Source of the DNA: Tritrichomonas foetus
Lineage: Eukaryota > Parabasalia > Tritrichomonadida > Tritrichomonadidae
Reading direction: 5' to 3'
NCBI GenBank assembly: GCA_001839685.1
Contig: MLAK01000654.1
Location: 18,735-82,734 of the forward strand
Length of the DNA: 64,000 nucleotides
Below the pieces are notes generated by a model. The model searched no databases. It was given only the letters and a program-made list of their open reading frames with translations, and was not told the origin of the DNA. The translations under genes were made by a program, and so were the position numbers. Positions 18,501-31,500 of the stretch are shown here, in pieces (positions within the stretch are counted from its first letter, which is position 1; every line of letters begins with the position of its first letter).

Positions 18501-20892
18501 AATTCAACAATCTACAGCCAAGTTCAGAAGTATTTCTAAAGCCTTTATCGAAATTCGCGGGGAAGCTTCTGATCAAGCGAAAGAATTAAATGATTCGCTT
18601 TCATATTCTATTAACAATCTTCAAAACAACATTGATCAACTGAATACAAAAATTGGATCAACAGCTGATGATATACGTAAATCAATTCAAATCATTGATT
18701 CAAACAATTCTGAAAAATTATCTAAAATTCAAGCACTTTTCGATGAGTTAAAGGGTGGATCAAAAGCGACTCTTCCAAAAATTGTTGCTGCAATAACTGA
18801 TCTTCAAAATGAAGTCGAAGCAAATGAAAAATCCAATAAAAACTCACTGAAAAATTTACAACAAAAACTCAATAATGAAATCTCTAAGCTGAATGAAGAA
18901 ATTAATGGTTTGCATGGAGGATCCAACTTAAATATTTCCGAAATTGAGACACAAATTGGGAATATTAAAGAAAGCCAAAGAGATACAATTAATAAACAAG
19001 TTGCCCAATTCCAGGAAACAATCACTCAACTCAAAGATATTAAAAAGAAAAATGGAGCTTTTCAAAATGAAGTCAACTTAACATTGGATGGATTTAGAAG
19101 CAATATTTATAAAGAATTCGATAAAATGCTTCATTCACTTGAAGAATCAAAAAATGATATTATTCAAAATTCTAAAGAGACTGAAAATTCACTCACGAAA
19201 AACTTTAACAAACTTGTAGAGAAAGTAAAATCTAAAACCGAAAGTTTAAGTCAACAAATTGAATCAACAATTAATCAAGTGAATGAACAAAATGAACAAA
19301 TTCAAAATAAAACCGTAGAAATGCAAGACGAGCTTCAAAACATCATCAAAAACTTTAAATTACAAATTAAAAAACAAAATGAAAAAGAAGAAGGATTAAT
19401 TTCAAACATTGATGATAAATTGAATAGGTTTAAAGTTAAACAAAATGCATTTTTATGTGATAAAATTTCAGATTTATCAACAAATATTTCAAACATACAA
19501 GAGGAATGCAATAACTTATTAAACACAAATATAAATGAAATTACAAATGATATTTCTGATCTTAAAGAATCAATAAATCATATTCGAGGAGGTTCTCAAA
19601 CATCACTTTCAGTTTTATGTGAGAATATAGAAGACATTAATTCTACTTTAGAAAATATCATTCAATCTGTCCAAAAGAAATTAAAAGACGTAAAAAATGA
19701 TATTCTTCAATCCGTTGATGACTCTCTTGATCATTTAAACGAACGAAGTGAAAAATTTGAAAAAGAAATCGAAGGATTCTCAAACATTGTTCATAATCAA
19801 AGTAACGAGTTTAATAAACTTCAAACAAATTTCTCTAAAAACGTTTCAAATGAAATTTCAAATATTTCTGAGAGATACCAAAAAGTTATTGAAGCGACTA
19901 AAAGTTCTTTTAATGACCAAATTAATAAATTTAATGAATACACGGAGGCAATTCAGACTCAAATTGAACAAAATAATGAGGATTATCAAACTACTATAAA
20001 ACAAATTAAGAGTAAAATTAAAACAATGAAAAATAATTTTGAGTTAGCAACAAACGATATTAAAGAATCAATTAAAAATGAAATAAATGATGAAGTTTTA
20101 ATAGAATATAATTCTAAAATCCAAAAATGCTTCACAATAAATGAAAACATGGCAAACAAGCAAAATACATTTGAAAAAAACATGAAAAGTAATCAATCGA
20201 AATTAATAAATGATTTCAATAAGCAAATGAAAGAAATCCAAGAAAAAATTTCAACTGAAATAAACGAAAAGATTGATATAGCTAATTCTTCTATGAGGGA
20301 TGAATTGGAAACTCTAAAATCTGGTCAAAATAAAATCAAGAAACGATTTAATAAAACTTTAGATGAAAATCTTGAAACATTAAATGAAAAAATTAATGAA
20401 TTAGAAAATCATTTTGACTTTATGAATAAAGACATCGAAAAAGTGAAAAATGATTATCGAAATTCATTAAAGGAAAGTTCAAATCCATCTCAACTTTCTG
20501 AAAAGGTGAACATTTTAGAGAGAGATTTAAGAGAATCTTCAAGAGAAATCACTTCATCAGTCGCTAAACAGATTTCTTCAAATCGTTCGGAGATGAATTC
20601 ACTTAAGCTTTTGGTTGAAAAACTGAAAAATGAATTAATCAGAGAAATTGATCTTGCTGAAACTTCTGTGATGAACAAAACTGATGTTCTCATTGATGAA
20701 AAAACAGGTCTTATGCTCCAATTGAAAGAAAAAGTGTCATACATCGAATCTACACAAGAAAAATCAATAAATAAGATTCAAAGCGAACTACAACAGCATC
20801 AACACCAAATTGCATGCTTGCAGAGTGCTGTCAGTGAAAATGGGAGACGTTTCATCAACCATGTCAAAAAATTCGATCAGAAATATGATTGA
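15592..20892 (+). CDS. giant coiled-coil protein (1766 residues)
   Basis: Almost the whole protein is charged, Ala-poor coiled coil rich in Glu, Lys, Asn, Ser and Ile, with no motor, kinase, signal peptide or membrane segment. It resembles the long golgin, tether or cytoskeletal coiled coils that trichomonads carry in numbers. The coil is broken at intervals by a short Gly-containing motif, GGS or a variant, followed by a few polar residues and an Ile/Leu-rich heptad run. I place it at residues 571, 848, 953, 1055, 1109 and 1333 (for example IRGGSETDISTI, LKGGSKATLPKI and IRGGSQTSLSVL). The C-terminus (QHQHQIACLQSAVSENGRRF) is less charged. A structural or tethering role is inferred; coiled-coil similarity alone cannot name it. 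Confidence 0.75.
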   Translation: MSENEIAKVKKAILRCADDIEKCRNEIRDVDLENRLNGALDELKSKLKTSLDEMKSIAKESIGKTDEATNKLGETIQIMEERVQTINKSYEKNNQELHSVLERVDFVENESKESNKRSKATVKQIKAIHKMFEEYRKLINADIMEGALGQRMELVENDLNSFKDNVEQSLEEMTLIKKESKEKLKQIVAMSDTMNEKFEQFKILLDEVQSLKRSNKELINEVKDLSEKLSEANKQIQSNTNSISKLKNAANVTFTEFDTIRNETKENLKKQTEFLEQKINTNESKISKIDGSMTSILQLSSAVGELEQFREAIQKDIENIKIEIEEESENKFNKINNKIANLQNDTKNLYSLDLDERINSNKDAIVSIQENLTIIDKNHIEIEKKLKNDLRQIKSEFQNKIDDGVSNHNSVVEFQESLSEAIQKLKIELKELRKTVKSNQEDIDRKLNDEVTKFTTNSQQLETEFEKVRSNARSSIEKTNTAICTMEQTINDNFKAIKSDISNIKKSTKISQDEIKSQAATIKNNVSQVLAEVNETLEEFKASQNKEFEESVKFLDSRMKKTEDLINIIRGGSETDISTIIQTMKTIQTQLTDSKSKIDEKLIKIRANLEQLIGENRKSTDSDISALQEVIISTKKEISSDVSQFVKENMKEFKQMNSNIDGKCDELNTLFLSMKTDFQNLKNDVDKSQSQIQQEINQNHKKISAMNNETLKKIDTSSSAIDELKDNLIKLEESNKNLSRKISKKLAKTQQEMEQMMKENKEVIDSEIDEIVTQIKSQKENLLNIKKNNEELQNQISNVHNDVRSLNKSNKDKLIEIKKELLDEIKKSYNESLEMFNKVQSSIDAFKGDADLDIPSLIITLKTLKSQVTDGISHSEERMNRMKSKFDEKINGIKDSIDNSLNDIRNDVVESNSSIENKIIDLIIEKEKESQSQINEIANKIKQTNSIFTKFIGENNKITLHDILSSIDDLIQQSTAKFRSISKAFIEIRGEASDQAKELNDSLSYSINNLQNNIDQLNTKIGSTADDIRKSIQIIDSNNSEKLSKIQALFDELKGGSKATLPKIVAAITDLQNEVEANEKSNKNSLKNLQQKLNNEISKLNEEINGLHGGSNLNISEIETQIGNIKESQRDTINKQVAQFQETITQLKDIKKKNGAFQNEVNLTLDGFRSNIYKEFDKMLHSLEESKNDIIQNSKETENSLTKNFNKLVEKVKSKTESLSQQIESTINQVNEQNEQIQNKTVEMQDELQNIIKNFKLQIKKQNEKEEGLISNIDDKLNRFKVKQNAFLCDKISDLSTNISNIQEECNNLLNTNINEITNDISDLKESINHIRGGSQTSLSVLCENIEDINSTLENIIQSVQKKLKDVKNDILQSVDDSLDHLNERSEKFEKEIEGFSNIVHNQSNEFNKLQTNFSKNVSNEISNISERYQKVIEATKSSFNDQINKFNEYTEAIQTQIEQNNEDYQTTIKQIKSKIKTMKNNFELATNDIKESIKNEINDEVLIEYNSKIQKCFTINENMANKQNTFEKNMKSNQSKLINDFNKQMKEIQEKISTEINEKIDIANSSMRDELETLKSGQNKIKKRFNKTLDENLETLNEKINELENHFDFMNKDIEKVKNDYRNSLKESSNPSQLSEKVNILERDLRESSREITSSVAKQISSNRSEMNSLKLLVEKLKNELIREIDLAETSVMNKTDVLIDEKTGLMLQLKEKVSYIESTQEKSINKIQSELQQHQHQIACLQSAVSENGRRFINHVKKFDQKYD

Positions 20893-22531
20893 AACTTGTA
20901 AAATAAATATTACTGTGCAACTTTATTATCTCTTTTCTCTTTGTTTGTCCCAAAATTTTTCTTCAGTTCTCGAAGATCGATTGAATTGCAAATCACCAAA
21001 AATGCCATTCTTTAAAAATAGGGTTGGAAATTAAGAGTAGAAATTTGCATGCAACGGCTTCCCATTTGGATCAATTTCTTCCAGATTTATGAAGGTCTGC
21101 CATTGTCGCCAAATTGATATAATGTGAATAAGTTGGGCTAAGAATTTTTTTGATCGTGTTAAGGTAAATGTAAATAGGAGCCTAATGTATCTTCTCTGAT
21201 ATCAGGTGATTATCATATATAGATCATTATCAGTTTTATCCTCAATTGTTTTTGTCCCATTAATTTTGATGGAGGAGATAAGTGTTAAACAAATGTATAT
21301 TTTGGTAATGTGCACCAAATTCAAATCGTGGAATCGCCAAGAAAAAATTGGTTCTTGATATGTGATTTTTGGAATTTGAGGAGTTTTGCGTTGAATAAAC
21401 ATTTATGGTGCTTTGTAACGAATAATGAAATGTTTCATTGTTGCAGAATTCATTCATTTTGGTTTGCGGAATGAGAAATTGATAGTTTTCATATCACATT
21501 TGAGAAGTTATAGAAAATTCAATTCACTATTCAAATTTAAATGACCTACAAAATTTTTGAATGAATAATATTAAATCACCTATCATTCAAATATAATTCA
21601 ATGCTATTCATTGAAATTATAGAAAAAAGAAAAATCACAGAAAAAGTTTGCAAAAGGTGGTTCCATAATAAGATTAACAACACGATTCAATCGGAAACTT
21701 TATAACGCTTCTAGATGTGATAAGTTTCCCGATTTATGATTTTAAAATCTCGATATAAAATGTGAACAAAAAAAATGTTTATTGATTCAAATTCAGAGTT
21801 TCCCTGATATTGATTAATAATTTGAGACATCTTCGACAATCTATTAGAAAAAGTTCACCAAATTGAAAGTATTTCCTAAGAAAAAATTAATAATAAATTC
21901 TTCTCAATTTTATATATTTTCAATTGTATTCTTTTCCTTTTATTGAAAATAATGGCCTCAAATAGCTTTTTGATAGATATAATCGATCTTACAACATGAT
22001 TCAATGAAAATAAATTAAAGTTCAACCAATTTATAAAGCTCTTCATTCCAATTTTGTTAAGTTCAAGTCAAAAAATGAGCGGAAGAAATAATCTATGAAA
22101 TCTACCCTAGAGTACGATAAATATAAATTTCTTTCTCAAAGAGAGCAAACGATTCGATCGAGCACTTTAATTCAAAATCACAAATTGAATTAGTGCCATT
22201 GAAATTTATTCTGAATGAAAGAAATGAAAATTGAGGGTTGAACTCAATTGAACACTCAGAAAAAATGAATGTGTCTTTCAGTCCAACGATAATTATTGTG
22301 AAAAGACTGGTCAATCAAAGTTAAACCATAAACTTTTTATCTGTAGCCAGTTCCTGCGTTTATGTTCATACTTCCTATATTATAGTTTTTAAAGGATTAT
22401 AAATACAAATATTCATTTCCATTACCAGAAATATAGAAAAATAATTGGAAATACCTGATTTAAGCTTTAAGGAAAATTGAATGAATTCAAATTTAAATAA
22501 GAAGTCACTTCATTTTATTTTATTTTAATCT
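20893..22531. other. intergenic region
   Basis: A 1.6-kb AT-rich region without a supported gene; only short frames occur on either strand. An orphan GAAAAAGTTT is at 21640-21649. Initiator-like TCACTT and TCATTT at 22505-22516 belong to the next gene. Confidence 0.5.
22505..22516 (+). promoter_or_regulatory. initiator-like TCACTTCATTTT of Pmp-like gene
   Basis: Two overlapping initiator matches, TCACTT (A at 22507) and TCATTT (A at 22512), lie 25 and 20 bases before the ATG at 22532. Confidence 0.5.
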
Positions 22532-25500
22532 ATGCTATGTTTTTGGTTATTGGCTTTGTCAACTTCTTTCTCTATTCATGAAAAAGAAGTCAGACTTTCT
22601 AAAGCCAACAATGCAAAACCATTACTTAACATTCAAAAATCTTCATTTACGAATTCGAATAATTATTTATTACACGAAAAATGCAAAATTGACTCAATGT
22701 CTGGTGAAATTGACGCAGCCAATTGTGAATTAGAGATTAATTCAACCACTTTTGTTTTATGCTCAATCTTTTTTAACAGCACAAATAACGATGTTTCTGG
22801 TATTCTTCAAAGTTGTACATTTACAACATCTTCATCTACCAATGGTCCCATGGGTCCTTTTGTCACCGTCGTTGGTAATAAGTTGGATATTATTGATTGT
22901 TATCTTGAGGATATCAATATCAATTCTCCAGCATTTGTTTTCCAAGATCTTAATAAAGAACTTGGCATTCCACAATTACAATTTTCATCAACCGACAAGG
23001 TCGTTTTTAGTCAAGATTCGTCTTCTTTCTTTAATTTGACCAATTATCCTGTAAATTTAAGCGATTGCTCGTTCACAAATATTATCTTCAGCAGCAAAGA
23101 TTCATCTTTCATAAATTGTGTTGGAGTTGACTCATTTGAAATTTATAACCTGACTGTTTCTGATTGCAACTTTAATGATGGCATTTTTCTGAACATCACT
23201 GTAGAATCAGAAAAGACACATTCTTATTCAATTAAAAACTCGGAGTTTGAAAATAACACAAAATCTCAACTTTTTTCATTTAATTTAAATCCTTCATTTA
23301 ATCCTACATACGTTACTATTGAATTCAGTGATTCCAATTTTATAGGTTGCTCATACAAAGAAGAAAAAGGAGCCATAATTTACCTTTGCACAGAATCAAA
23401 AGTTACATTTGAAGGATGCTCATTCGAAAACAATACTGGATATGTAATTTATTCTAATCTCGTCGTTGATGAATCAACTATGATTAAAACTCCCAAAAAT
23501 ATCTCAATTATTGATTGCAATTTTACCGGGACTACTTTTGAACAAAGGAGGAACTCATCCGTCACTTTATATTCTGAATATGTTACTATTCAAGGTTCTA
23601 ACTTTAGCTTCAATAAAGGTATCAGAAGAGGTGGTATTGTATGCCTCTATACTTCATTAGAATTCAACATCGAAAATTGCCTTTTTACCAATAACACATG
23701 TACAAACAATGACGGTGAAAAGTCATATGGAGGTGCTATCTACATTACTTTTGGTGGTGTTGATTCCAAAATAACGAATTGTAATTTTACAGGCTGCCAG
23801 ACAGGTCATTTTGGCGGTGCGATTTATACTACCTATCTTTCAACAGAAAAACAAAGACTTATCACCATTGAAGAATGTAACTTCGATTCTTGTCAAACAC
23901 TTGTTGAAAGAGAATCATTTGGCGGAGCAATTACATGCGGAAAAGACACATCTTTGAAAGAAATAAATGATGGCGATATGATATTAAAGCTATGTACATT
24001 CACCAGATGTAAAAGCGCGAGAGGTGGCGCCATCTATTTCTTTAATGGACATGAAGGCTCAATTTATGATGAAGAGAAATATATTGTGAATTGCACATTC
24101 GATAGCTGCCAAATTTTAGGTTGGGTCGTAGGCTATGATTTTCATGATCTTGGAGCAGCAATTTACAGTCAAACTTATATTTTACACATCAACCAGTCCA
24201 TTTTCAAGAATATGCAACATGGCATCATTTATGTTTTGATGGATGAAGGACATCCACCAATCATTACTGATTGTACTTTTGAATCAGCTGAAAATCCCTT
24301 CAATTTTGATCTTGATTCCCATGTGAACATCACCAACTGTCATTTCCTAAATTCTCCCATTGTACTAAATTCGGATATTGATGATATAAGATATGGGCTA
24401 TCATTTTACGACTGTGAATTTAAAGATACATCTTCATATTTCATTAGATTAGGTTATGATCCATACTCCCTTGAATTCTATATCTTCCCATGCTCAATTA
24501 CTAAATGCACATTTTCCAATTTCCAGCTTCAATCTGCACCTACTTATTGTATCTATGTTGGTAGTCATGTTCAACTCACACTAATTGATTGTGAATTTCA
24601 AGATTTAGCTGGCAAATCATACCAAGGAGGATTGGCTCTTTATATTGAAAAAAAAGAAAATGATTCTGGATACGCTTTTATTCAAAAGTGCAAATTCATG
24701 AATCTTGTTGACCAGTCTGCTAGTAGTAGTGGTGGGGCTATTTTTATCCAATTTCCATTCAATGCTACTATTGACTCATGTTATTTCGAAAAATGTCAAT
24801 CTCTTACAATGGGGGGAGCCATTTTTGTCGCCTATACATTAAATGGATCACGAAATGATATTTTAACAGTATCTAATTCCCAATTTGTTAACTGTTCAAG
24901 TAAAGAAAAGGGTGGAGCTATTACATCAGCATATTATACATCATACGGTGATCAGGGATATGATGGAGATTTAAATCTAACAGGATGCTTGTTTAAGGAT
25001 TGCCATTCTGGCCTAGGGGGCGCTTTGTATTTCCTCAATGGACTAGAAAGAGATGATCCGAATAAATATATCAACAATTGCACTTTTGAGGACTGTTATT
25101 CTGATCAGGAAGAGGGTGCAATAGTATATAGTTTGGCATATACAATTTCATTTGTTTCTACAGTATTTAAAGTTACTGACGGCAATAATGATAGAAAATC
25201 CATTTATGTTAAAATGGATGAATCAGGGCAATCACCAGTTTTCGAGAATTGTACATTTGACCATTGCGATGGATTTCATGTCGAAACCTTGGATGCTCCA
25301 CTCTTAATGAATTCTTGCATTTTTATTAATGCTTCAGTTACTGATAAGAAGTTCGTCAATATCAACAATATTACTTTCAATAATTGCAGTTTTAGGGATA
25401 ATAATAATCGTAACTCAATAGAAATAACTCAAAATACAGAGGGCCAAGCTGTGAATGTTATTGGATGTAAGTTTATGAATATTCATAACGAAAATAGTGT

Positions 25501-28500
25501 CTCATGGGGCGGGGAGCATTTAAATTATGGCTGTTTTTTGGTTTCTACTACTAATTCAAATTCCCTTATCATGGATGTTATAGATTGCGTGTTCTCGGAA
25601 ATTGTTATTAAATATGCAGCAGTTGTACATATTGACACTCTGTTTGCCATTTCAAATATAAATATTGAAGGGTGCAATTTTTCAAAGTGCACTTCTCTTG
25701 CTGATTCCGGATTTAGTTTGTCGCATGGATCTCTGTATTTTAAGGCAGGACTCAAGGGACTTATTAAACGCTGTCACTTTGTTGAATGCACAAGTGAAGT
25801 ATATGGAGGGGCGATTATTACAGAATTCACACAAAGTGGTGCTGGTCTACAAGATAATGTCATCAATATCACAGAGTGTACATTTAGATCATGTCATTCG
25901 AAAACAGGTGGTGCTATTTCATGCGGTGAAGCTGTAGATGGAGATTCCCACATTATATCATGCAACTTTACCAATTGTACTGCATCAAAGTCCGGTGGTG
26001 CAATTTACTTTAAGGATTCTGGTCAATCACAAAGGACATTTGATGTTGACAAGTCTATTGTCAACTGTATTTTTGATAGTTGCGATAGCGATGGTGTTGG
26101 ATCAGCAATTTCTAGTTTAGCTTACAACACATCTCTCGTTAACAATACTTTTATCAATAACAAAGGAAACTCCAGTTTCTTATATCTAGAAAAAGATGAT
26201 TTAGATGAACCAGTGAAAATCATTGAATGCATTTTTAAGGATAATTCTGCCAACATATATATCAAAATCAATTCTGGATTCACAGCTAATTTTATTCGTT
26301 GTTTGTTCATGCAATCCCAGAATATTCCACTTTTAGTATTAGAGAAAGAAAACTTCGATGCTGATGAAATTATTTTTGATCAGTGTGATTTTAATAAATC
26401 TATGGCAACAGCTGTTCAAGTTCTTGGCGGGCGTCATACATTTTCAAAATGTGGATTCCATGATAATTCGGCCGATAATATTTCTGCTCTTTCAATCACA
26501 GTTTTTGATGAAAGCGACAAAATTAAGGTGAGCGAATGTACGTTTTCTAATAATAAAGCTAAAGCTAACGGTGCCCTATATATTGAGTGTTATGCAGATA
26601 TTCCTAGTGGTGCACCAGTTAACGTTTCCTTCTGCAATTTCCTAAATAACCAATGTGATAAAGACGGTGGTGCTGTTTCATTGAATCTTAACGGTTATGG
26701 AATTGAAACATTTACCAATAATAAATTCCTTGAAAATCAAGCACAAAATGGTGGTGCTATTTTTGCTCAATATCATAAAGAGAGTGCAGGTAGACCAACA
26801 AATATTAGCAATTGCATATTTGAAAAATGTATAGCGACCTATTTTGGTGGGGCTTTTATTTCTGGCACAGGTGGGTTAATTGGTCAATTAGATGAAGATG
26901 TATTGATGATTGAATGTTCATTCAAAAATTGCAAAGCCATAAAGGGCGGTGCTGTATATTGCAATGATGGTAATCATGATAAACCATTTGAAAAGAGTTT
27001 TATTTATTGCGTATTCGATGACAATACCGCCAACGAAGGCTCTTGTATCTACTCTTTTGCCTATAATATTGAGCTCACAGGATCAACATTCACGAATAAC
27101 AAGAAGAATGATTTTATTGTAATCATCATGGATGAAAATCCTAACCTCAAAATCGAATATTGCCAATTTACTGAGAATTATGGCAGTATAGTTGTGATGA
27201 CGCCGGGTAAATTAGATATGCAACACTGTATTTTCTCAAAATCATCAAAGAATAATGAAACAATGTTTGATGCATCAAGGATCAAGGCAGACGGAGGATG
27301 CTTTTATGAAAATGTAACATTCGAATTATCAAATGGCTATGTTGCAGTTTTAGTTTCCGACAATTCTCATACATTTAATAATTGCATGTTTTTAAATAAC
27401 ACAGGAGGTAAGTCTGATCTCCCAGGAGGTATTCAATTAACGGGTACCGCTAATGTTATTCTCAATGACTGTCAGTTCATTGGAAATATTGGTTATTATC
27501 ATGGTGGTGCCGCCCATATTGAAATTACTACATTTGCTTTCAATAATTGTTCATTTATCGAAAACATTTGCCGTGATCCATCTGGTGGCATTGATCAAGT
27601 TTCCAAAGGTGGTGCTATATATTTCAAGCAAGTTGGTGAAGCTATGATCGAAAACTGCAAATTTATTAGGAACCATGCAAAAACTAGTGGTGGCGCTATT
27701 TTTGTTGAATTTATTGATGAAAGTACTGCTAAACTATTAACCACACAAAACCCAGTGAACATATCCAATTGCGATTTTGTTGAATGTACAACAGATTCTG
27801 AAGGTGGTGCCTTAACAAGTGGACATGGTGATAAAGAAGGTATAGCGCAATTAGATGGTGATATGAATATTTCATTCTGCTCATTTGAGGGATGCAAATC
27901 ACAATATGGCGGTGCTGTATATTTCGAAGATGAAACAACTTTAGGTGATGAAGAGAAGTATCTTTACAATTGTACGTTCACTAACAATGCTGCCACAAAG
28001 CAGGGTGGATGCTTATACTCAAAGTCATTCAAGCTTAGTTTAGAAAGAATTGTTTTCCAAAATAACCCATTATCAGGAGAAGGAAATACATTTTTGTATA
28101 TTAAAATGGATGAAAAGGAACCAAAGATTGACTATTGTACTTTCATCAACAACTCTGCTACTATTTCTATCACATTAACAACTGGACCAATAATATTCAA
28201 CAATTGCGAATTTACTCAATATGAAGAAACTGCAGTTATCCAAGGTGAATTACTTTCTTGTGTTGGTCCAACCCAATTTATTTCATGCAACGTTAGTTCA
28301 TGCAGTTCACCAACACAAAGACCAATCAAAATCAGTTCAAATGAATTTATGTTTGAGGGCTGTTCATTTGATTCAAACCAAAATGGTGCCTTGGAATTTA
28401 ATGACCAAGCTCAAGCATCCGTTTTACACTGTAATTTTAGTTCAAATTCAATACTTGATTATGGTGGCGCTATCAAAGTCATGATTCAAAAGAGTAATAC

Positions 28501-31500
28501 ATCATATGTGCATATTGAATATTGCAATTTCGATTCAAACCAATGCTTAAATGAAGATGCAGGAAGGAATCCATCTGGTGGTGGATCACTATATGTTTCA
28601 TACTCAGGTGCCAATATTATCATCAATTCCTGTAATTTCAAGAATGATACTTCAAGGTCTACCGGTGGATCTATTCTAATCTGGTACGACAGAGGAACAG
28701 GAAAATTCGATGATGTTATCTCCATCACTAATTCCACATTTATTCACTGCAATGCAACCAAAGCTGGTGGAGCTATTATGTGTGGACAATATTTTGAAGG
28801 AGATGAAGAAGAAACTGCTGAAAACGATGGTGATTTCTCAATTACAGATTGCATCTTTACAGAATGTTCAGCTGAGAGAGGTGGTGGATTATTCTTCGCA
28901 AATGGAAAACCTGAAAATGAGGAAAACAAATTCATCATTAATTGTACTTTCGATGCTTGCTTTTCAACAACTGCCGAGGATGATGTTGACAGAAGGAAAG
29001 GCCTTTCTATCTACTGTCGTGCCTATACAGTTGAAATAAGAGGCTGCTTCTTTAAGAATCATGTGAAATGTGATTATGATTTAAATGCCAAATCTGGATC
29101 ATATTTATACATTCATACAGATGAAACCGAAGTTAAACCTATTCTTACAAATTGTACTTTTGAAGATAATGGTAAACCACATATTGAAATCATTGCTGCG
29201 TGCAGTGAATTAGTTTTTGACAATTTAATTTTCCGAAATTATAACGGAAAAGCTTCAGAAATTCAATGGGAAGCACGAGTGGTTGATTTAGATTACTTTT
29301 CTTGCAACAATACTCGTTTTGTCAATTGTATATTTGATTCAATTGTAAACTATCGAGCAATCGAATCAAGGGAAGTTCAAGGTAAAAGGGTTTCTCTAGA
29401 AACATGCTCAATTACCAATTTTAGCTTTGAGGACGCTTCTTCCGGATGTGCGATTCGCTTTTCCGGACGTGATGATGAGGAAAATCAGATATTTGTTCAA
29501 AATTGTACTTTTATGAATCTAGTCTCTTCAGGACCAGGCGCCATCGCATCAGATACGGGTAGTATTGAAATCAGTAATTGCACATTTGAGGATTGCAAAT
29601 CTAATGATGAACATCATTTCCGTGGCGGTGGTGGTGCCATTTATTTATCAGAACAAGTTAATAATGCTAAACCGGAAACAATTAAAGATTGCATTTTCAT
29701 AAATTGCTATTCTGCTGCTCATGGTGGTGCTATATTTATATCCTCTGCTGATTCTGAGACAGGTCCTGACAGTTCTCACCCAATTTCCATTGTTAACTGT
29801 ACTTTTGAGAAGTGTGTTGCAAAAGACTATGGTGGAGCTGTCGCTTGTGGTGTGAATGAGTCATCTGGTGAATCTAAATACGACAATGATATCTACATTA
29901 GAGAATGCAATTTCACAGAATGCGAAGCAGAAAGAGGCGGCGCTATTTACACACATCAAGGAACTCAATTAGGTGACGAAGAACTCCTTATTAGTGATTG
30001 TATTTTTGATAATAATACGGCATATGGTAAACATGGGCTTTCTGTTTATGCACAGTCATATAAACTCACATTAAATATGTCTATTTTCCGAAATCATCAA
30101 GGTGACACAGATTCTTCATTCTTGTATATTAAAATGCTTGAAAACGGCTCGATCCCAATCATAGAAAATTGCATATTTGATAATAACGGAATGACTGATA
30201 TGGAAATCATCACCAATAGTTCTACAACAGATATTAATGGAACTACTTATCAGAACTATGAGGGTGATGCTATACTTATCAATTTAGACGAATGGGGTGA
30301 TTCTCTCTTCCGTTTCAATGAATGTAAGTTTATTAATATTACAGGTCATGTGATTAATCTCCTTGCTGAAAAGAAAGCTGAAATTAATTTTTGCCAGTTT
30401 ATCAACATTACAACAGAAAAAACATCAGAGCGAGGAATTTGTATTTATGCTGCCATATCAGCTGATATCTGTGTCAATTATTGTGTATTCGAAAACATTA
30501 CCAACCCAGGATATAATGGTGGTGCAATTCATGCTAGTACCAATTGTATTGAGCTTAAACACAGTAATTTCACTAATTGTTCTTTGACATCTGATGCTGG
30601 TGCTCGGGGTGGAGCTGTCTACTTTTTCCAAGAAAGTATCTATGTACCAAAGGAAACAATACTGAATTGCACTTTTGAAAAATGTTATTCGAAATCGTAT
30701 GGTGGCGCTATCTTTATTCAATGTCATGATGAAGCGACTAGAGATTGTCTCATTTTTATCAATCAAAGTATATTTATTGAATGCTCATCAGGAGTGGAAG
30801 GTGGCGCAATCACTAGTGGTTTAGTTGATTGGTATGATAAACCATATGGTACAAATGATATTACCATTGGACAATGCCAGTTTATCAGATGTACCTCAGG
30901 TAGAGGAGGTGCTTTATATTTCCAAGATGGAAGTGAATCTGGCGATGAAGAAACATATATTGATACATGCATTTTTGATGATTGCTATGCCACAAGTGGC
31001 GAAGGCTTTGCTATTTCTTGCAGATCTTATAAATTACAAATTAACCATTGCACCTTTAAGAATCATCTTAGAGTTAATGATACCAATAATTGCTCATATC
31101 TTTATATTTATATGGATGATTATAAGAATCCAAACCTCGATTATAATATCTTTGAAAATAACGGACAAGCAGACATTGCAATTGAAATTATTAAAGGAGA
31201 CCACCGTCCGCTTTCAATTAACAACTGGACATTCCAACATTACAATGTTCAGCATCCCCTTCTTAATTTGGATGAATGGTCAACTTCCAATGATTGTATT
31301 TTTAAGGGCTTTATATTTGTGAACATTTCTAATTGTAACTGCATTTATTTATCAAAAGTTTTAAATGTTAATTTCGAATCATGCTCCTTTAATGATATTA
31401 GATTAGAAGGAACACAAAATGGAGGAGGCCTATCAGCCAGTGGCTCATGCTTCTTTATAGAAATGCCAAAAGATGGTTCAGAAGTTTCAGGAAAAGATTG

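Noticed and set aside
20893..22531. Several 65-74-codon frames in the 1.6-kb spacer
   Set aside because: Frames on opposite strands overlap, none has a motif, and lengths are as expected by chance.
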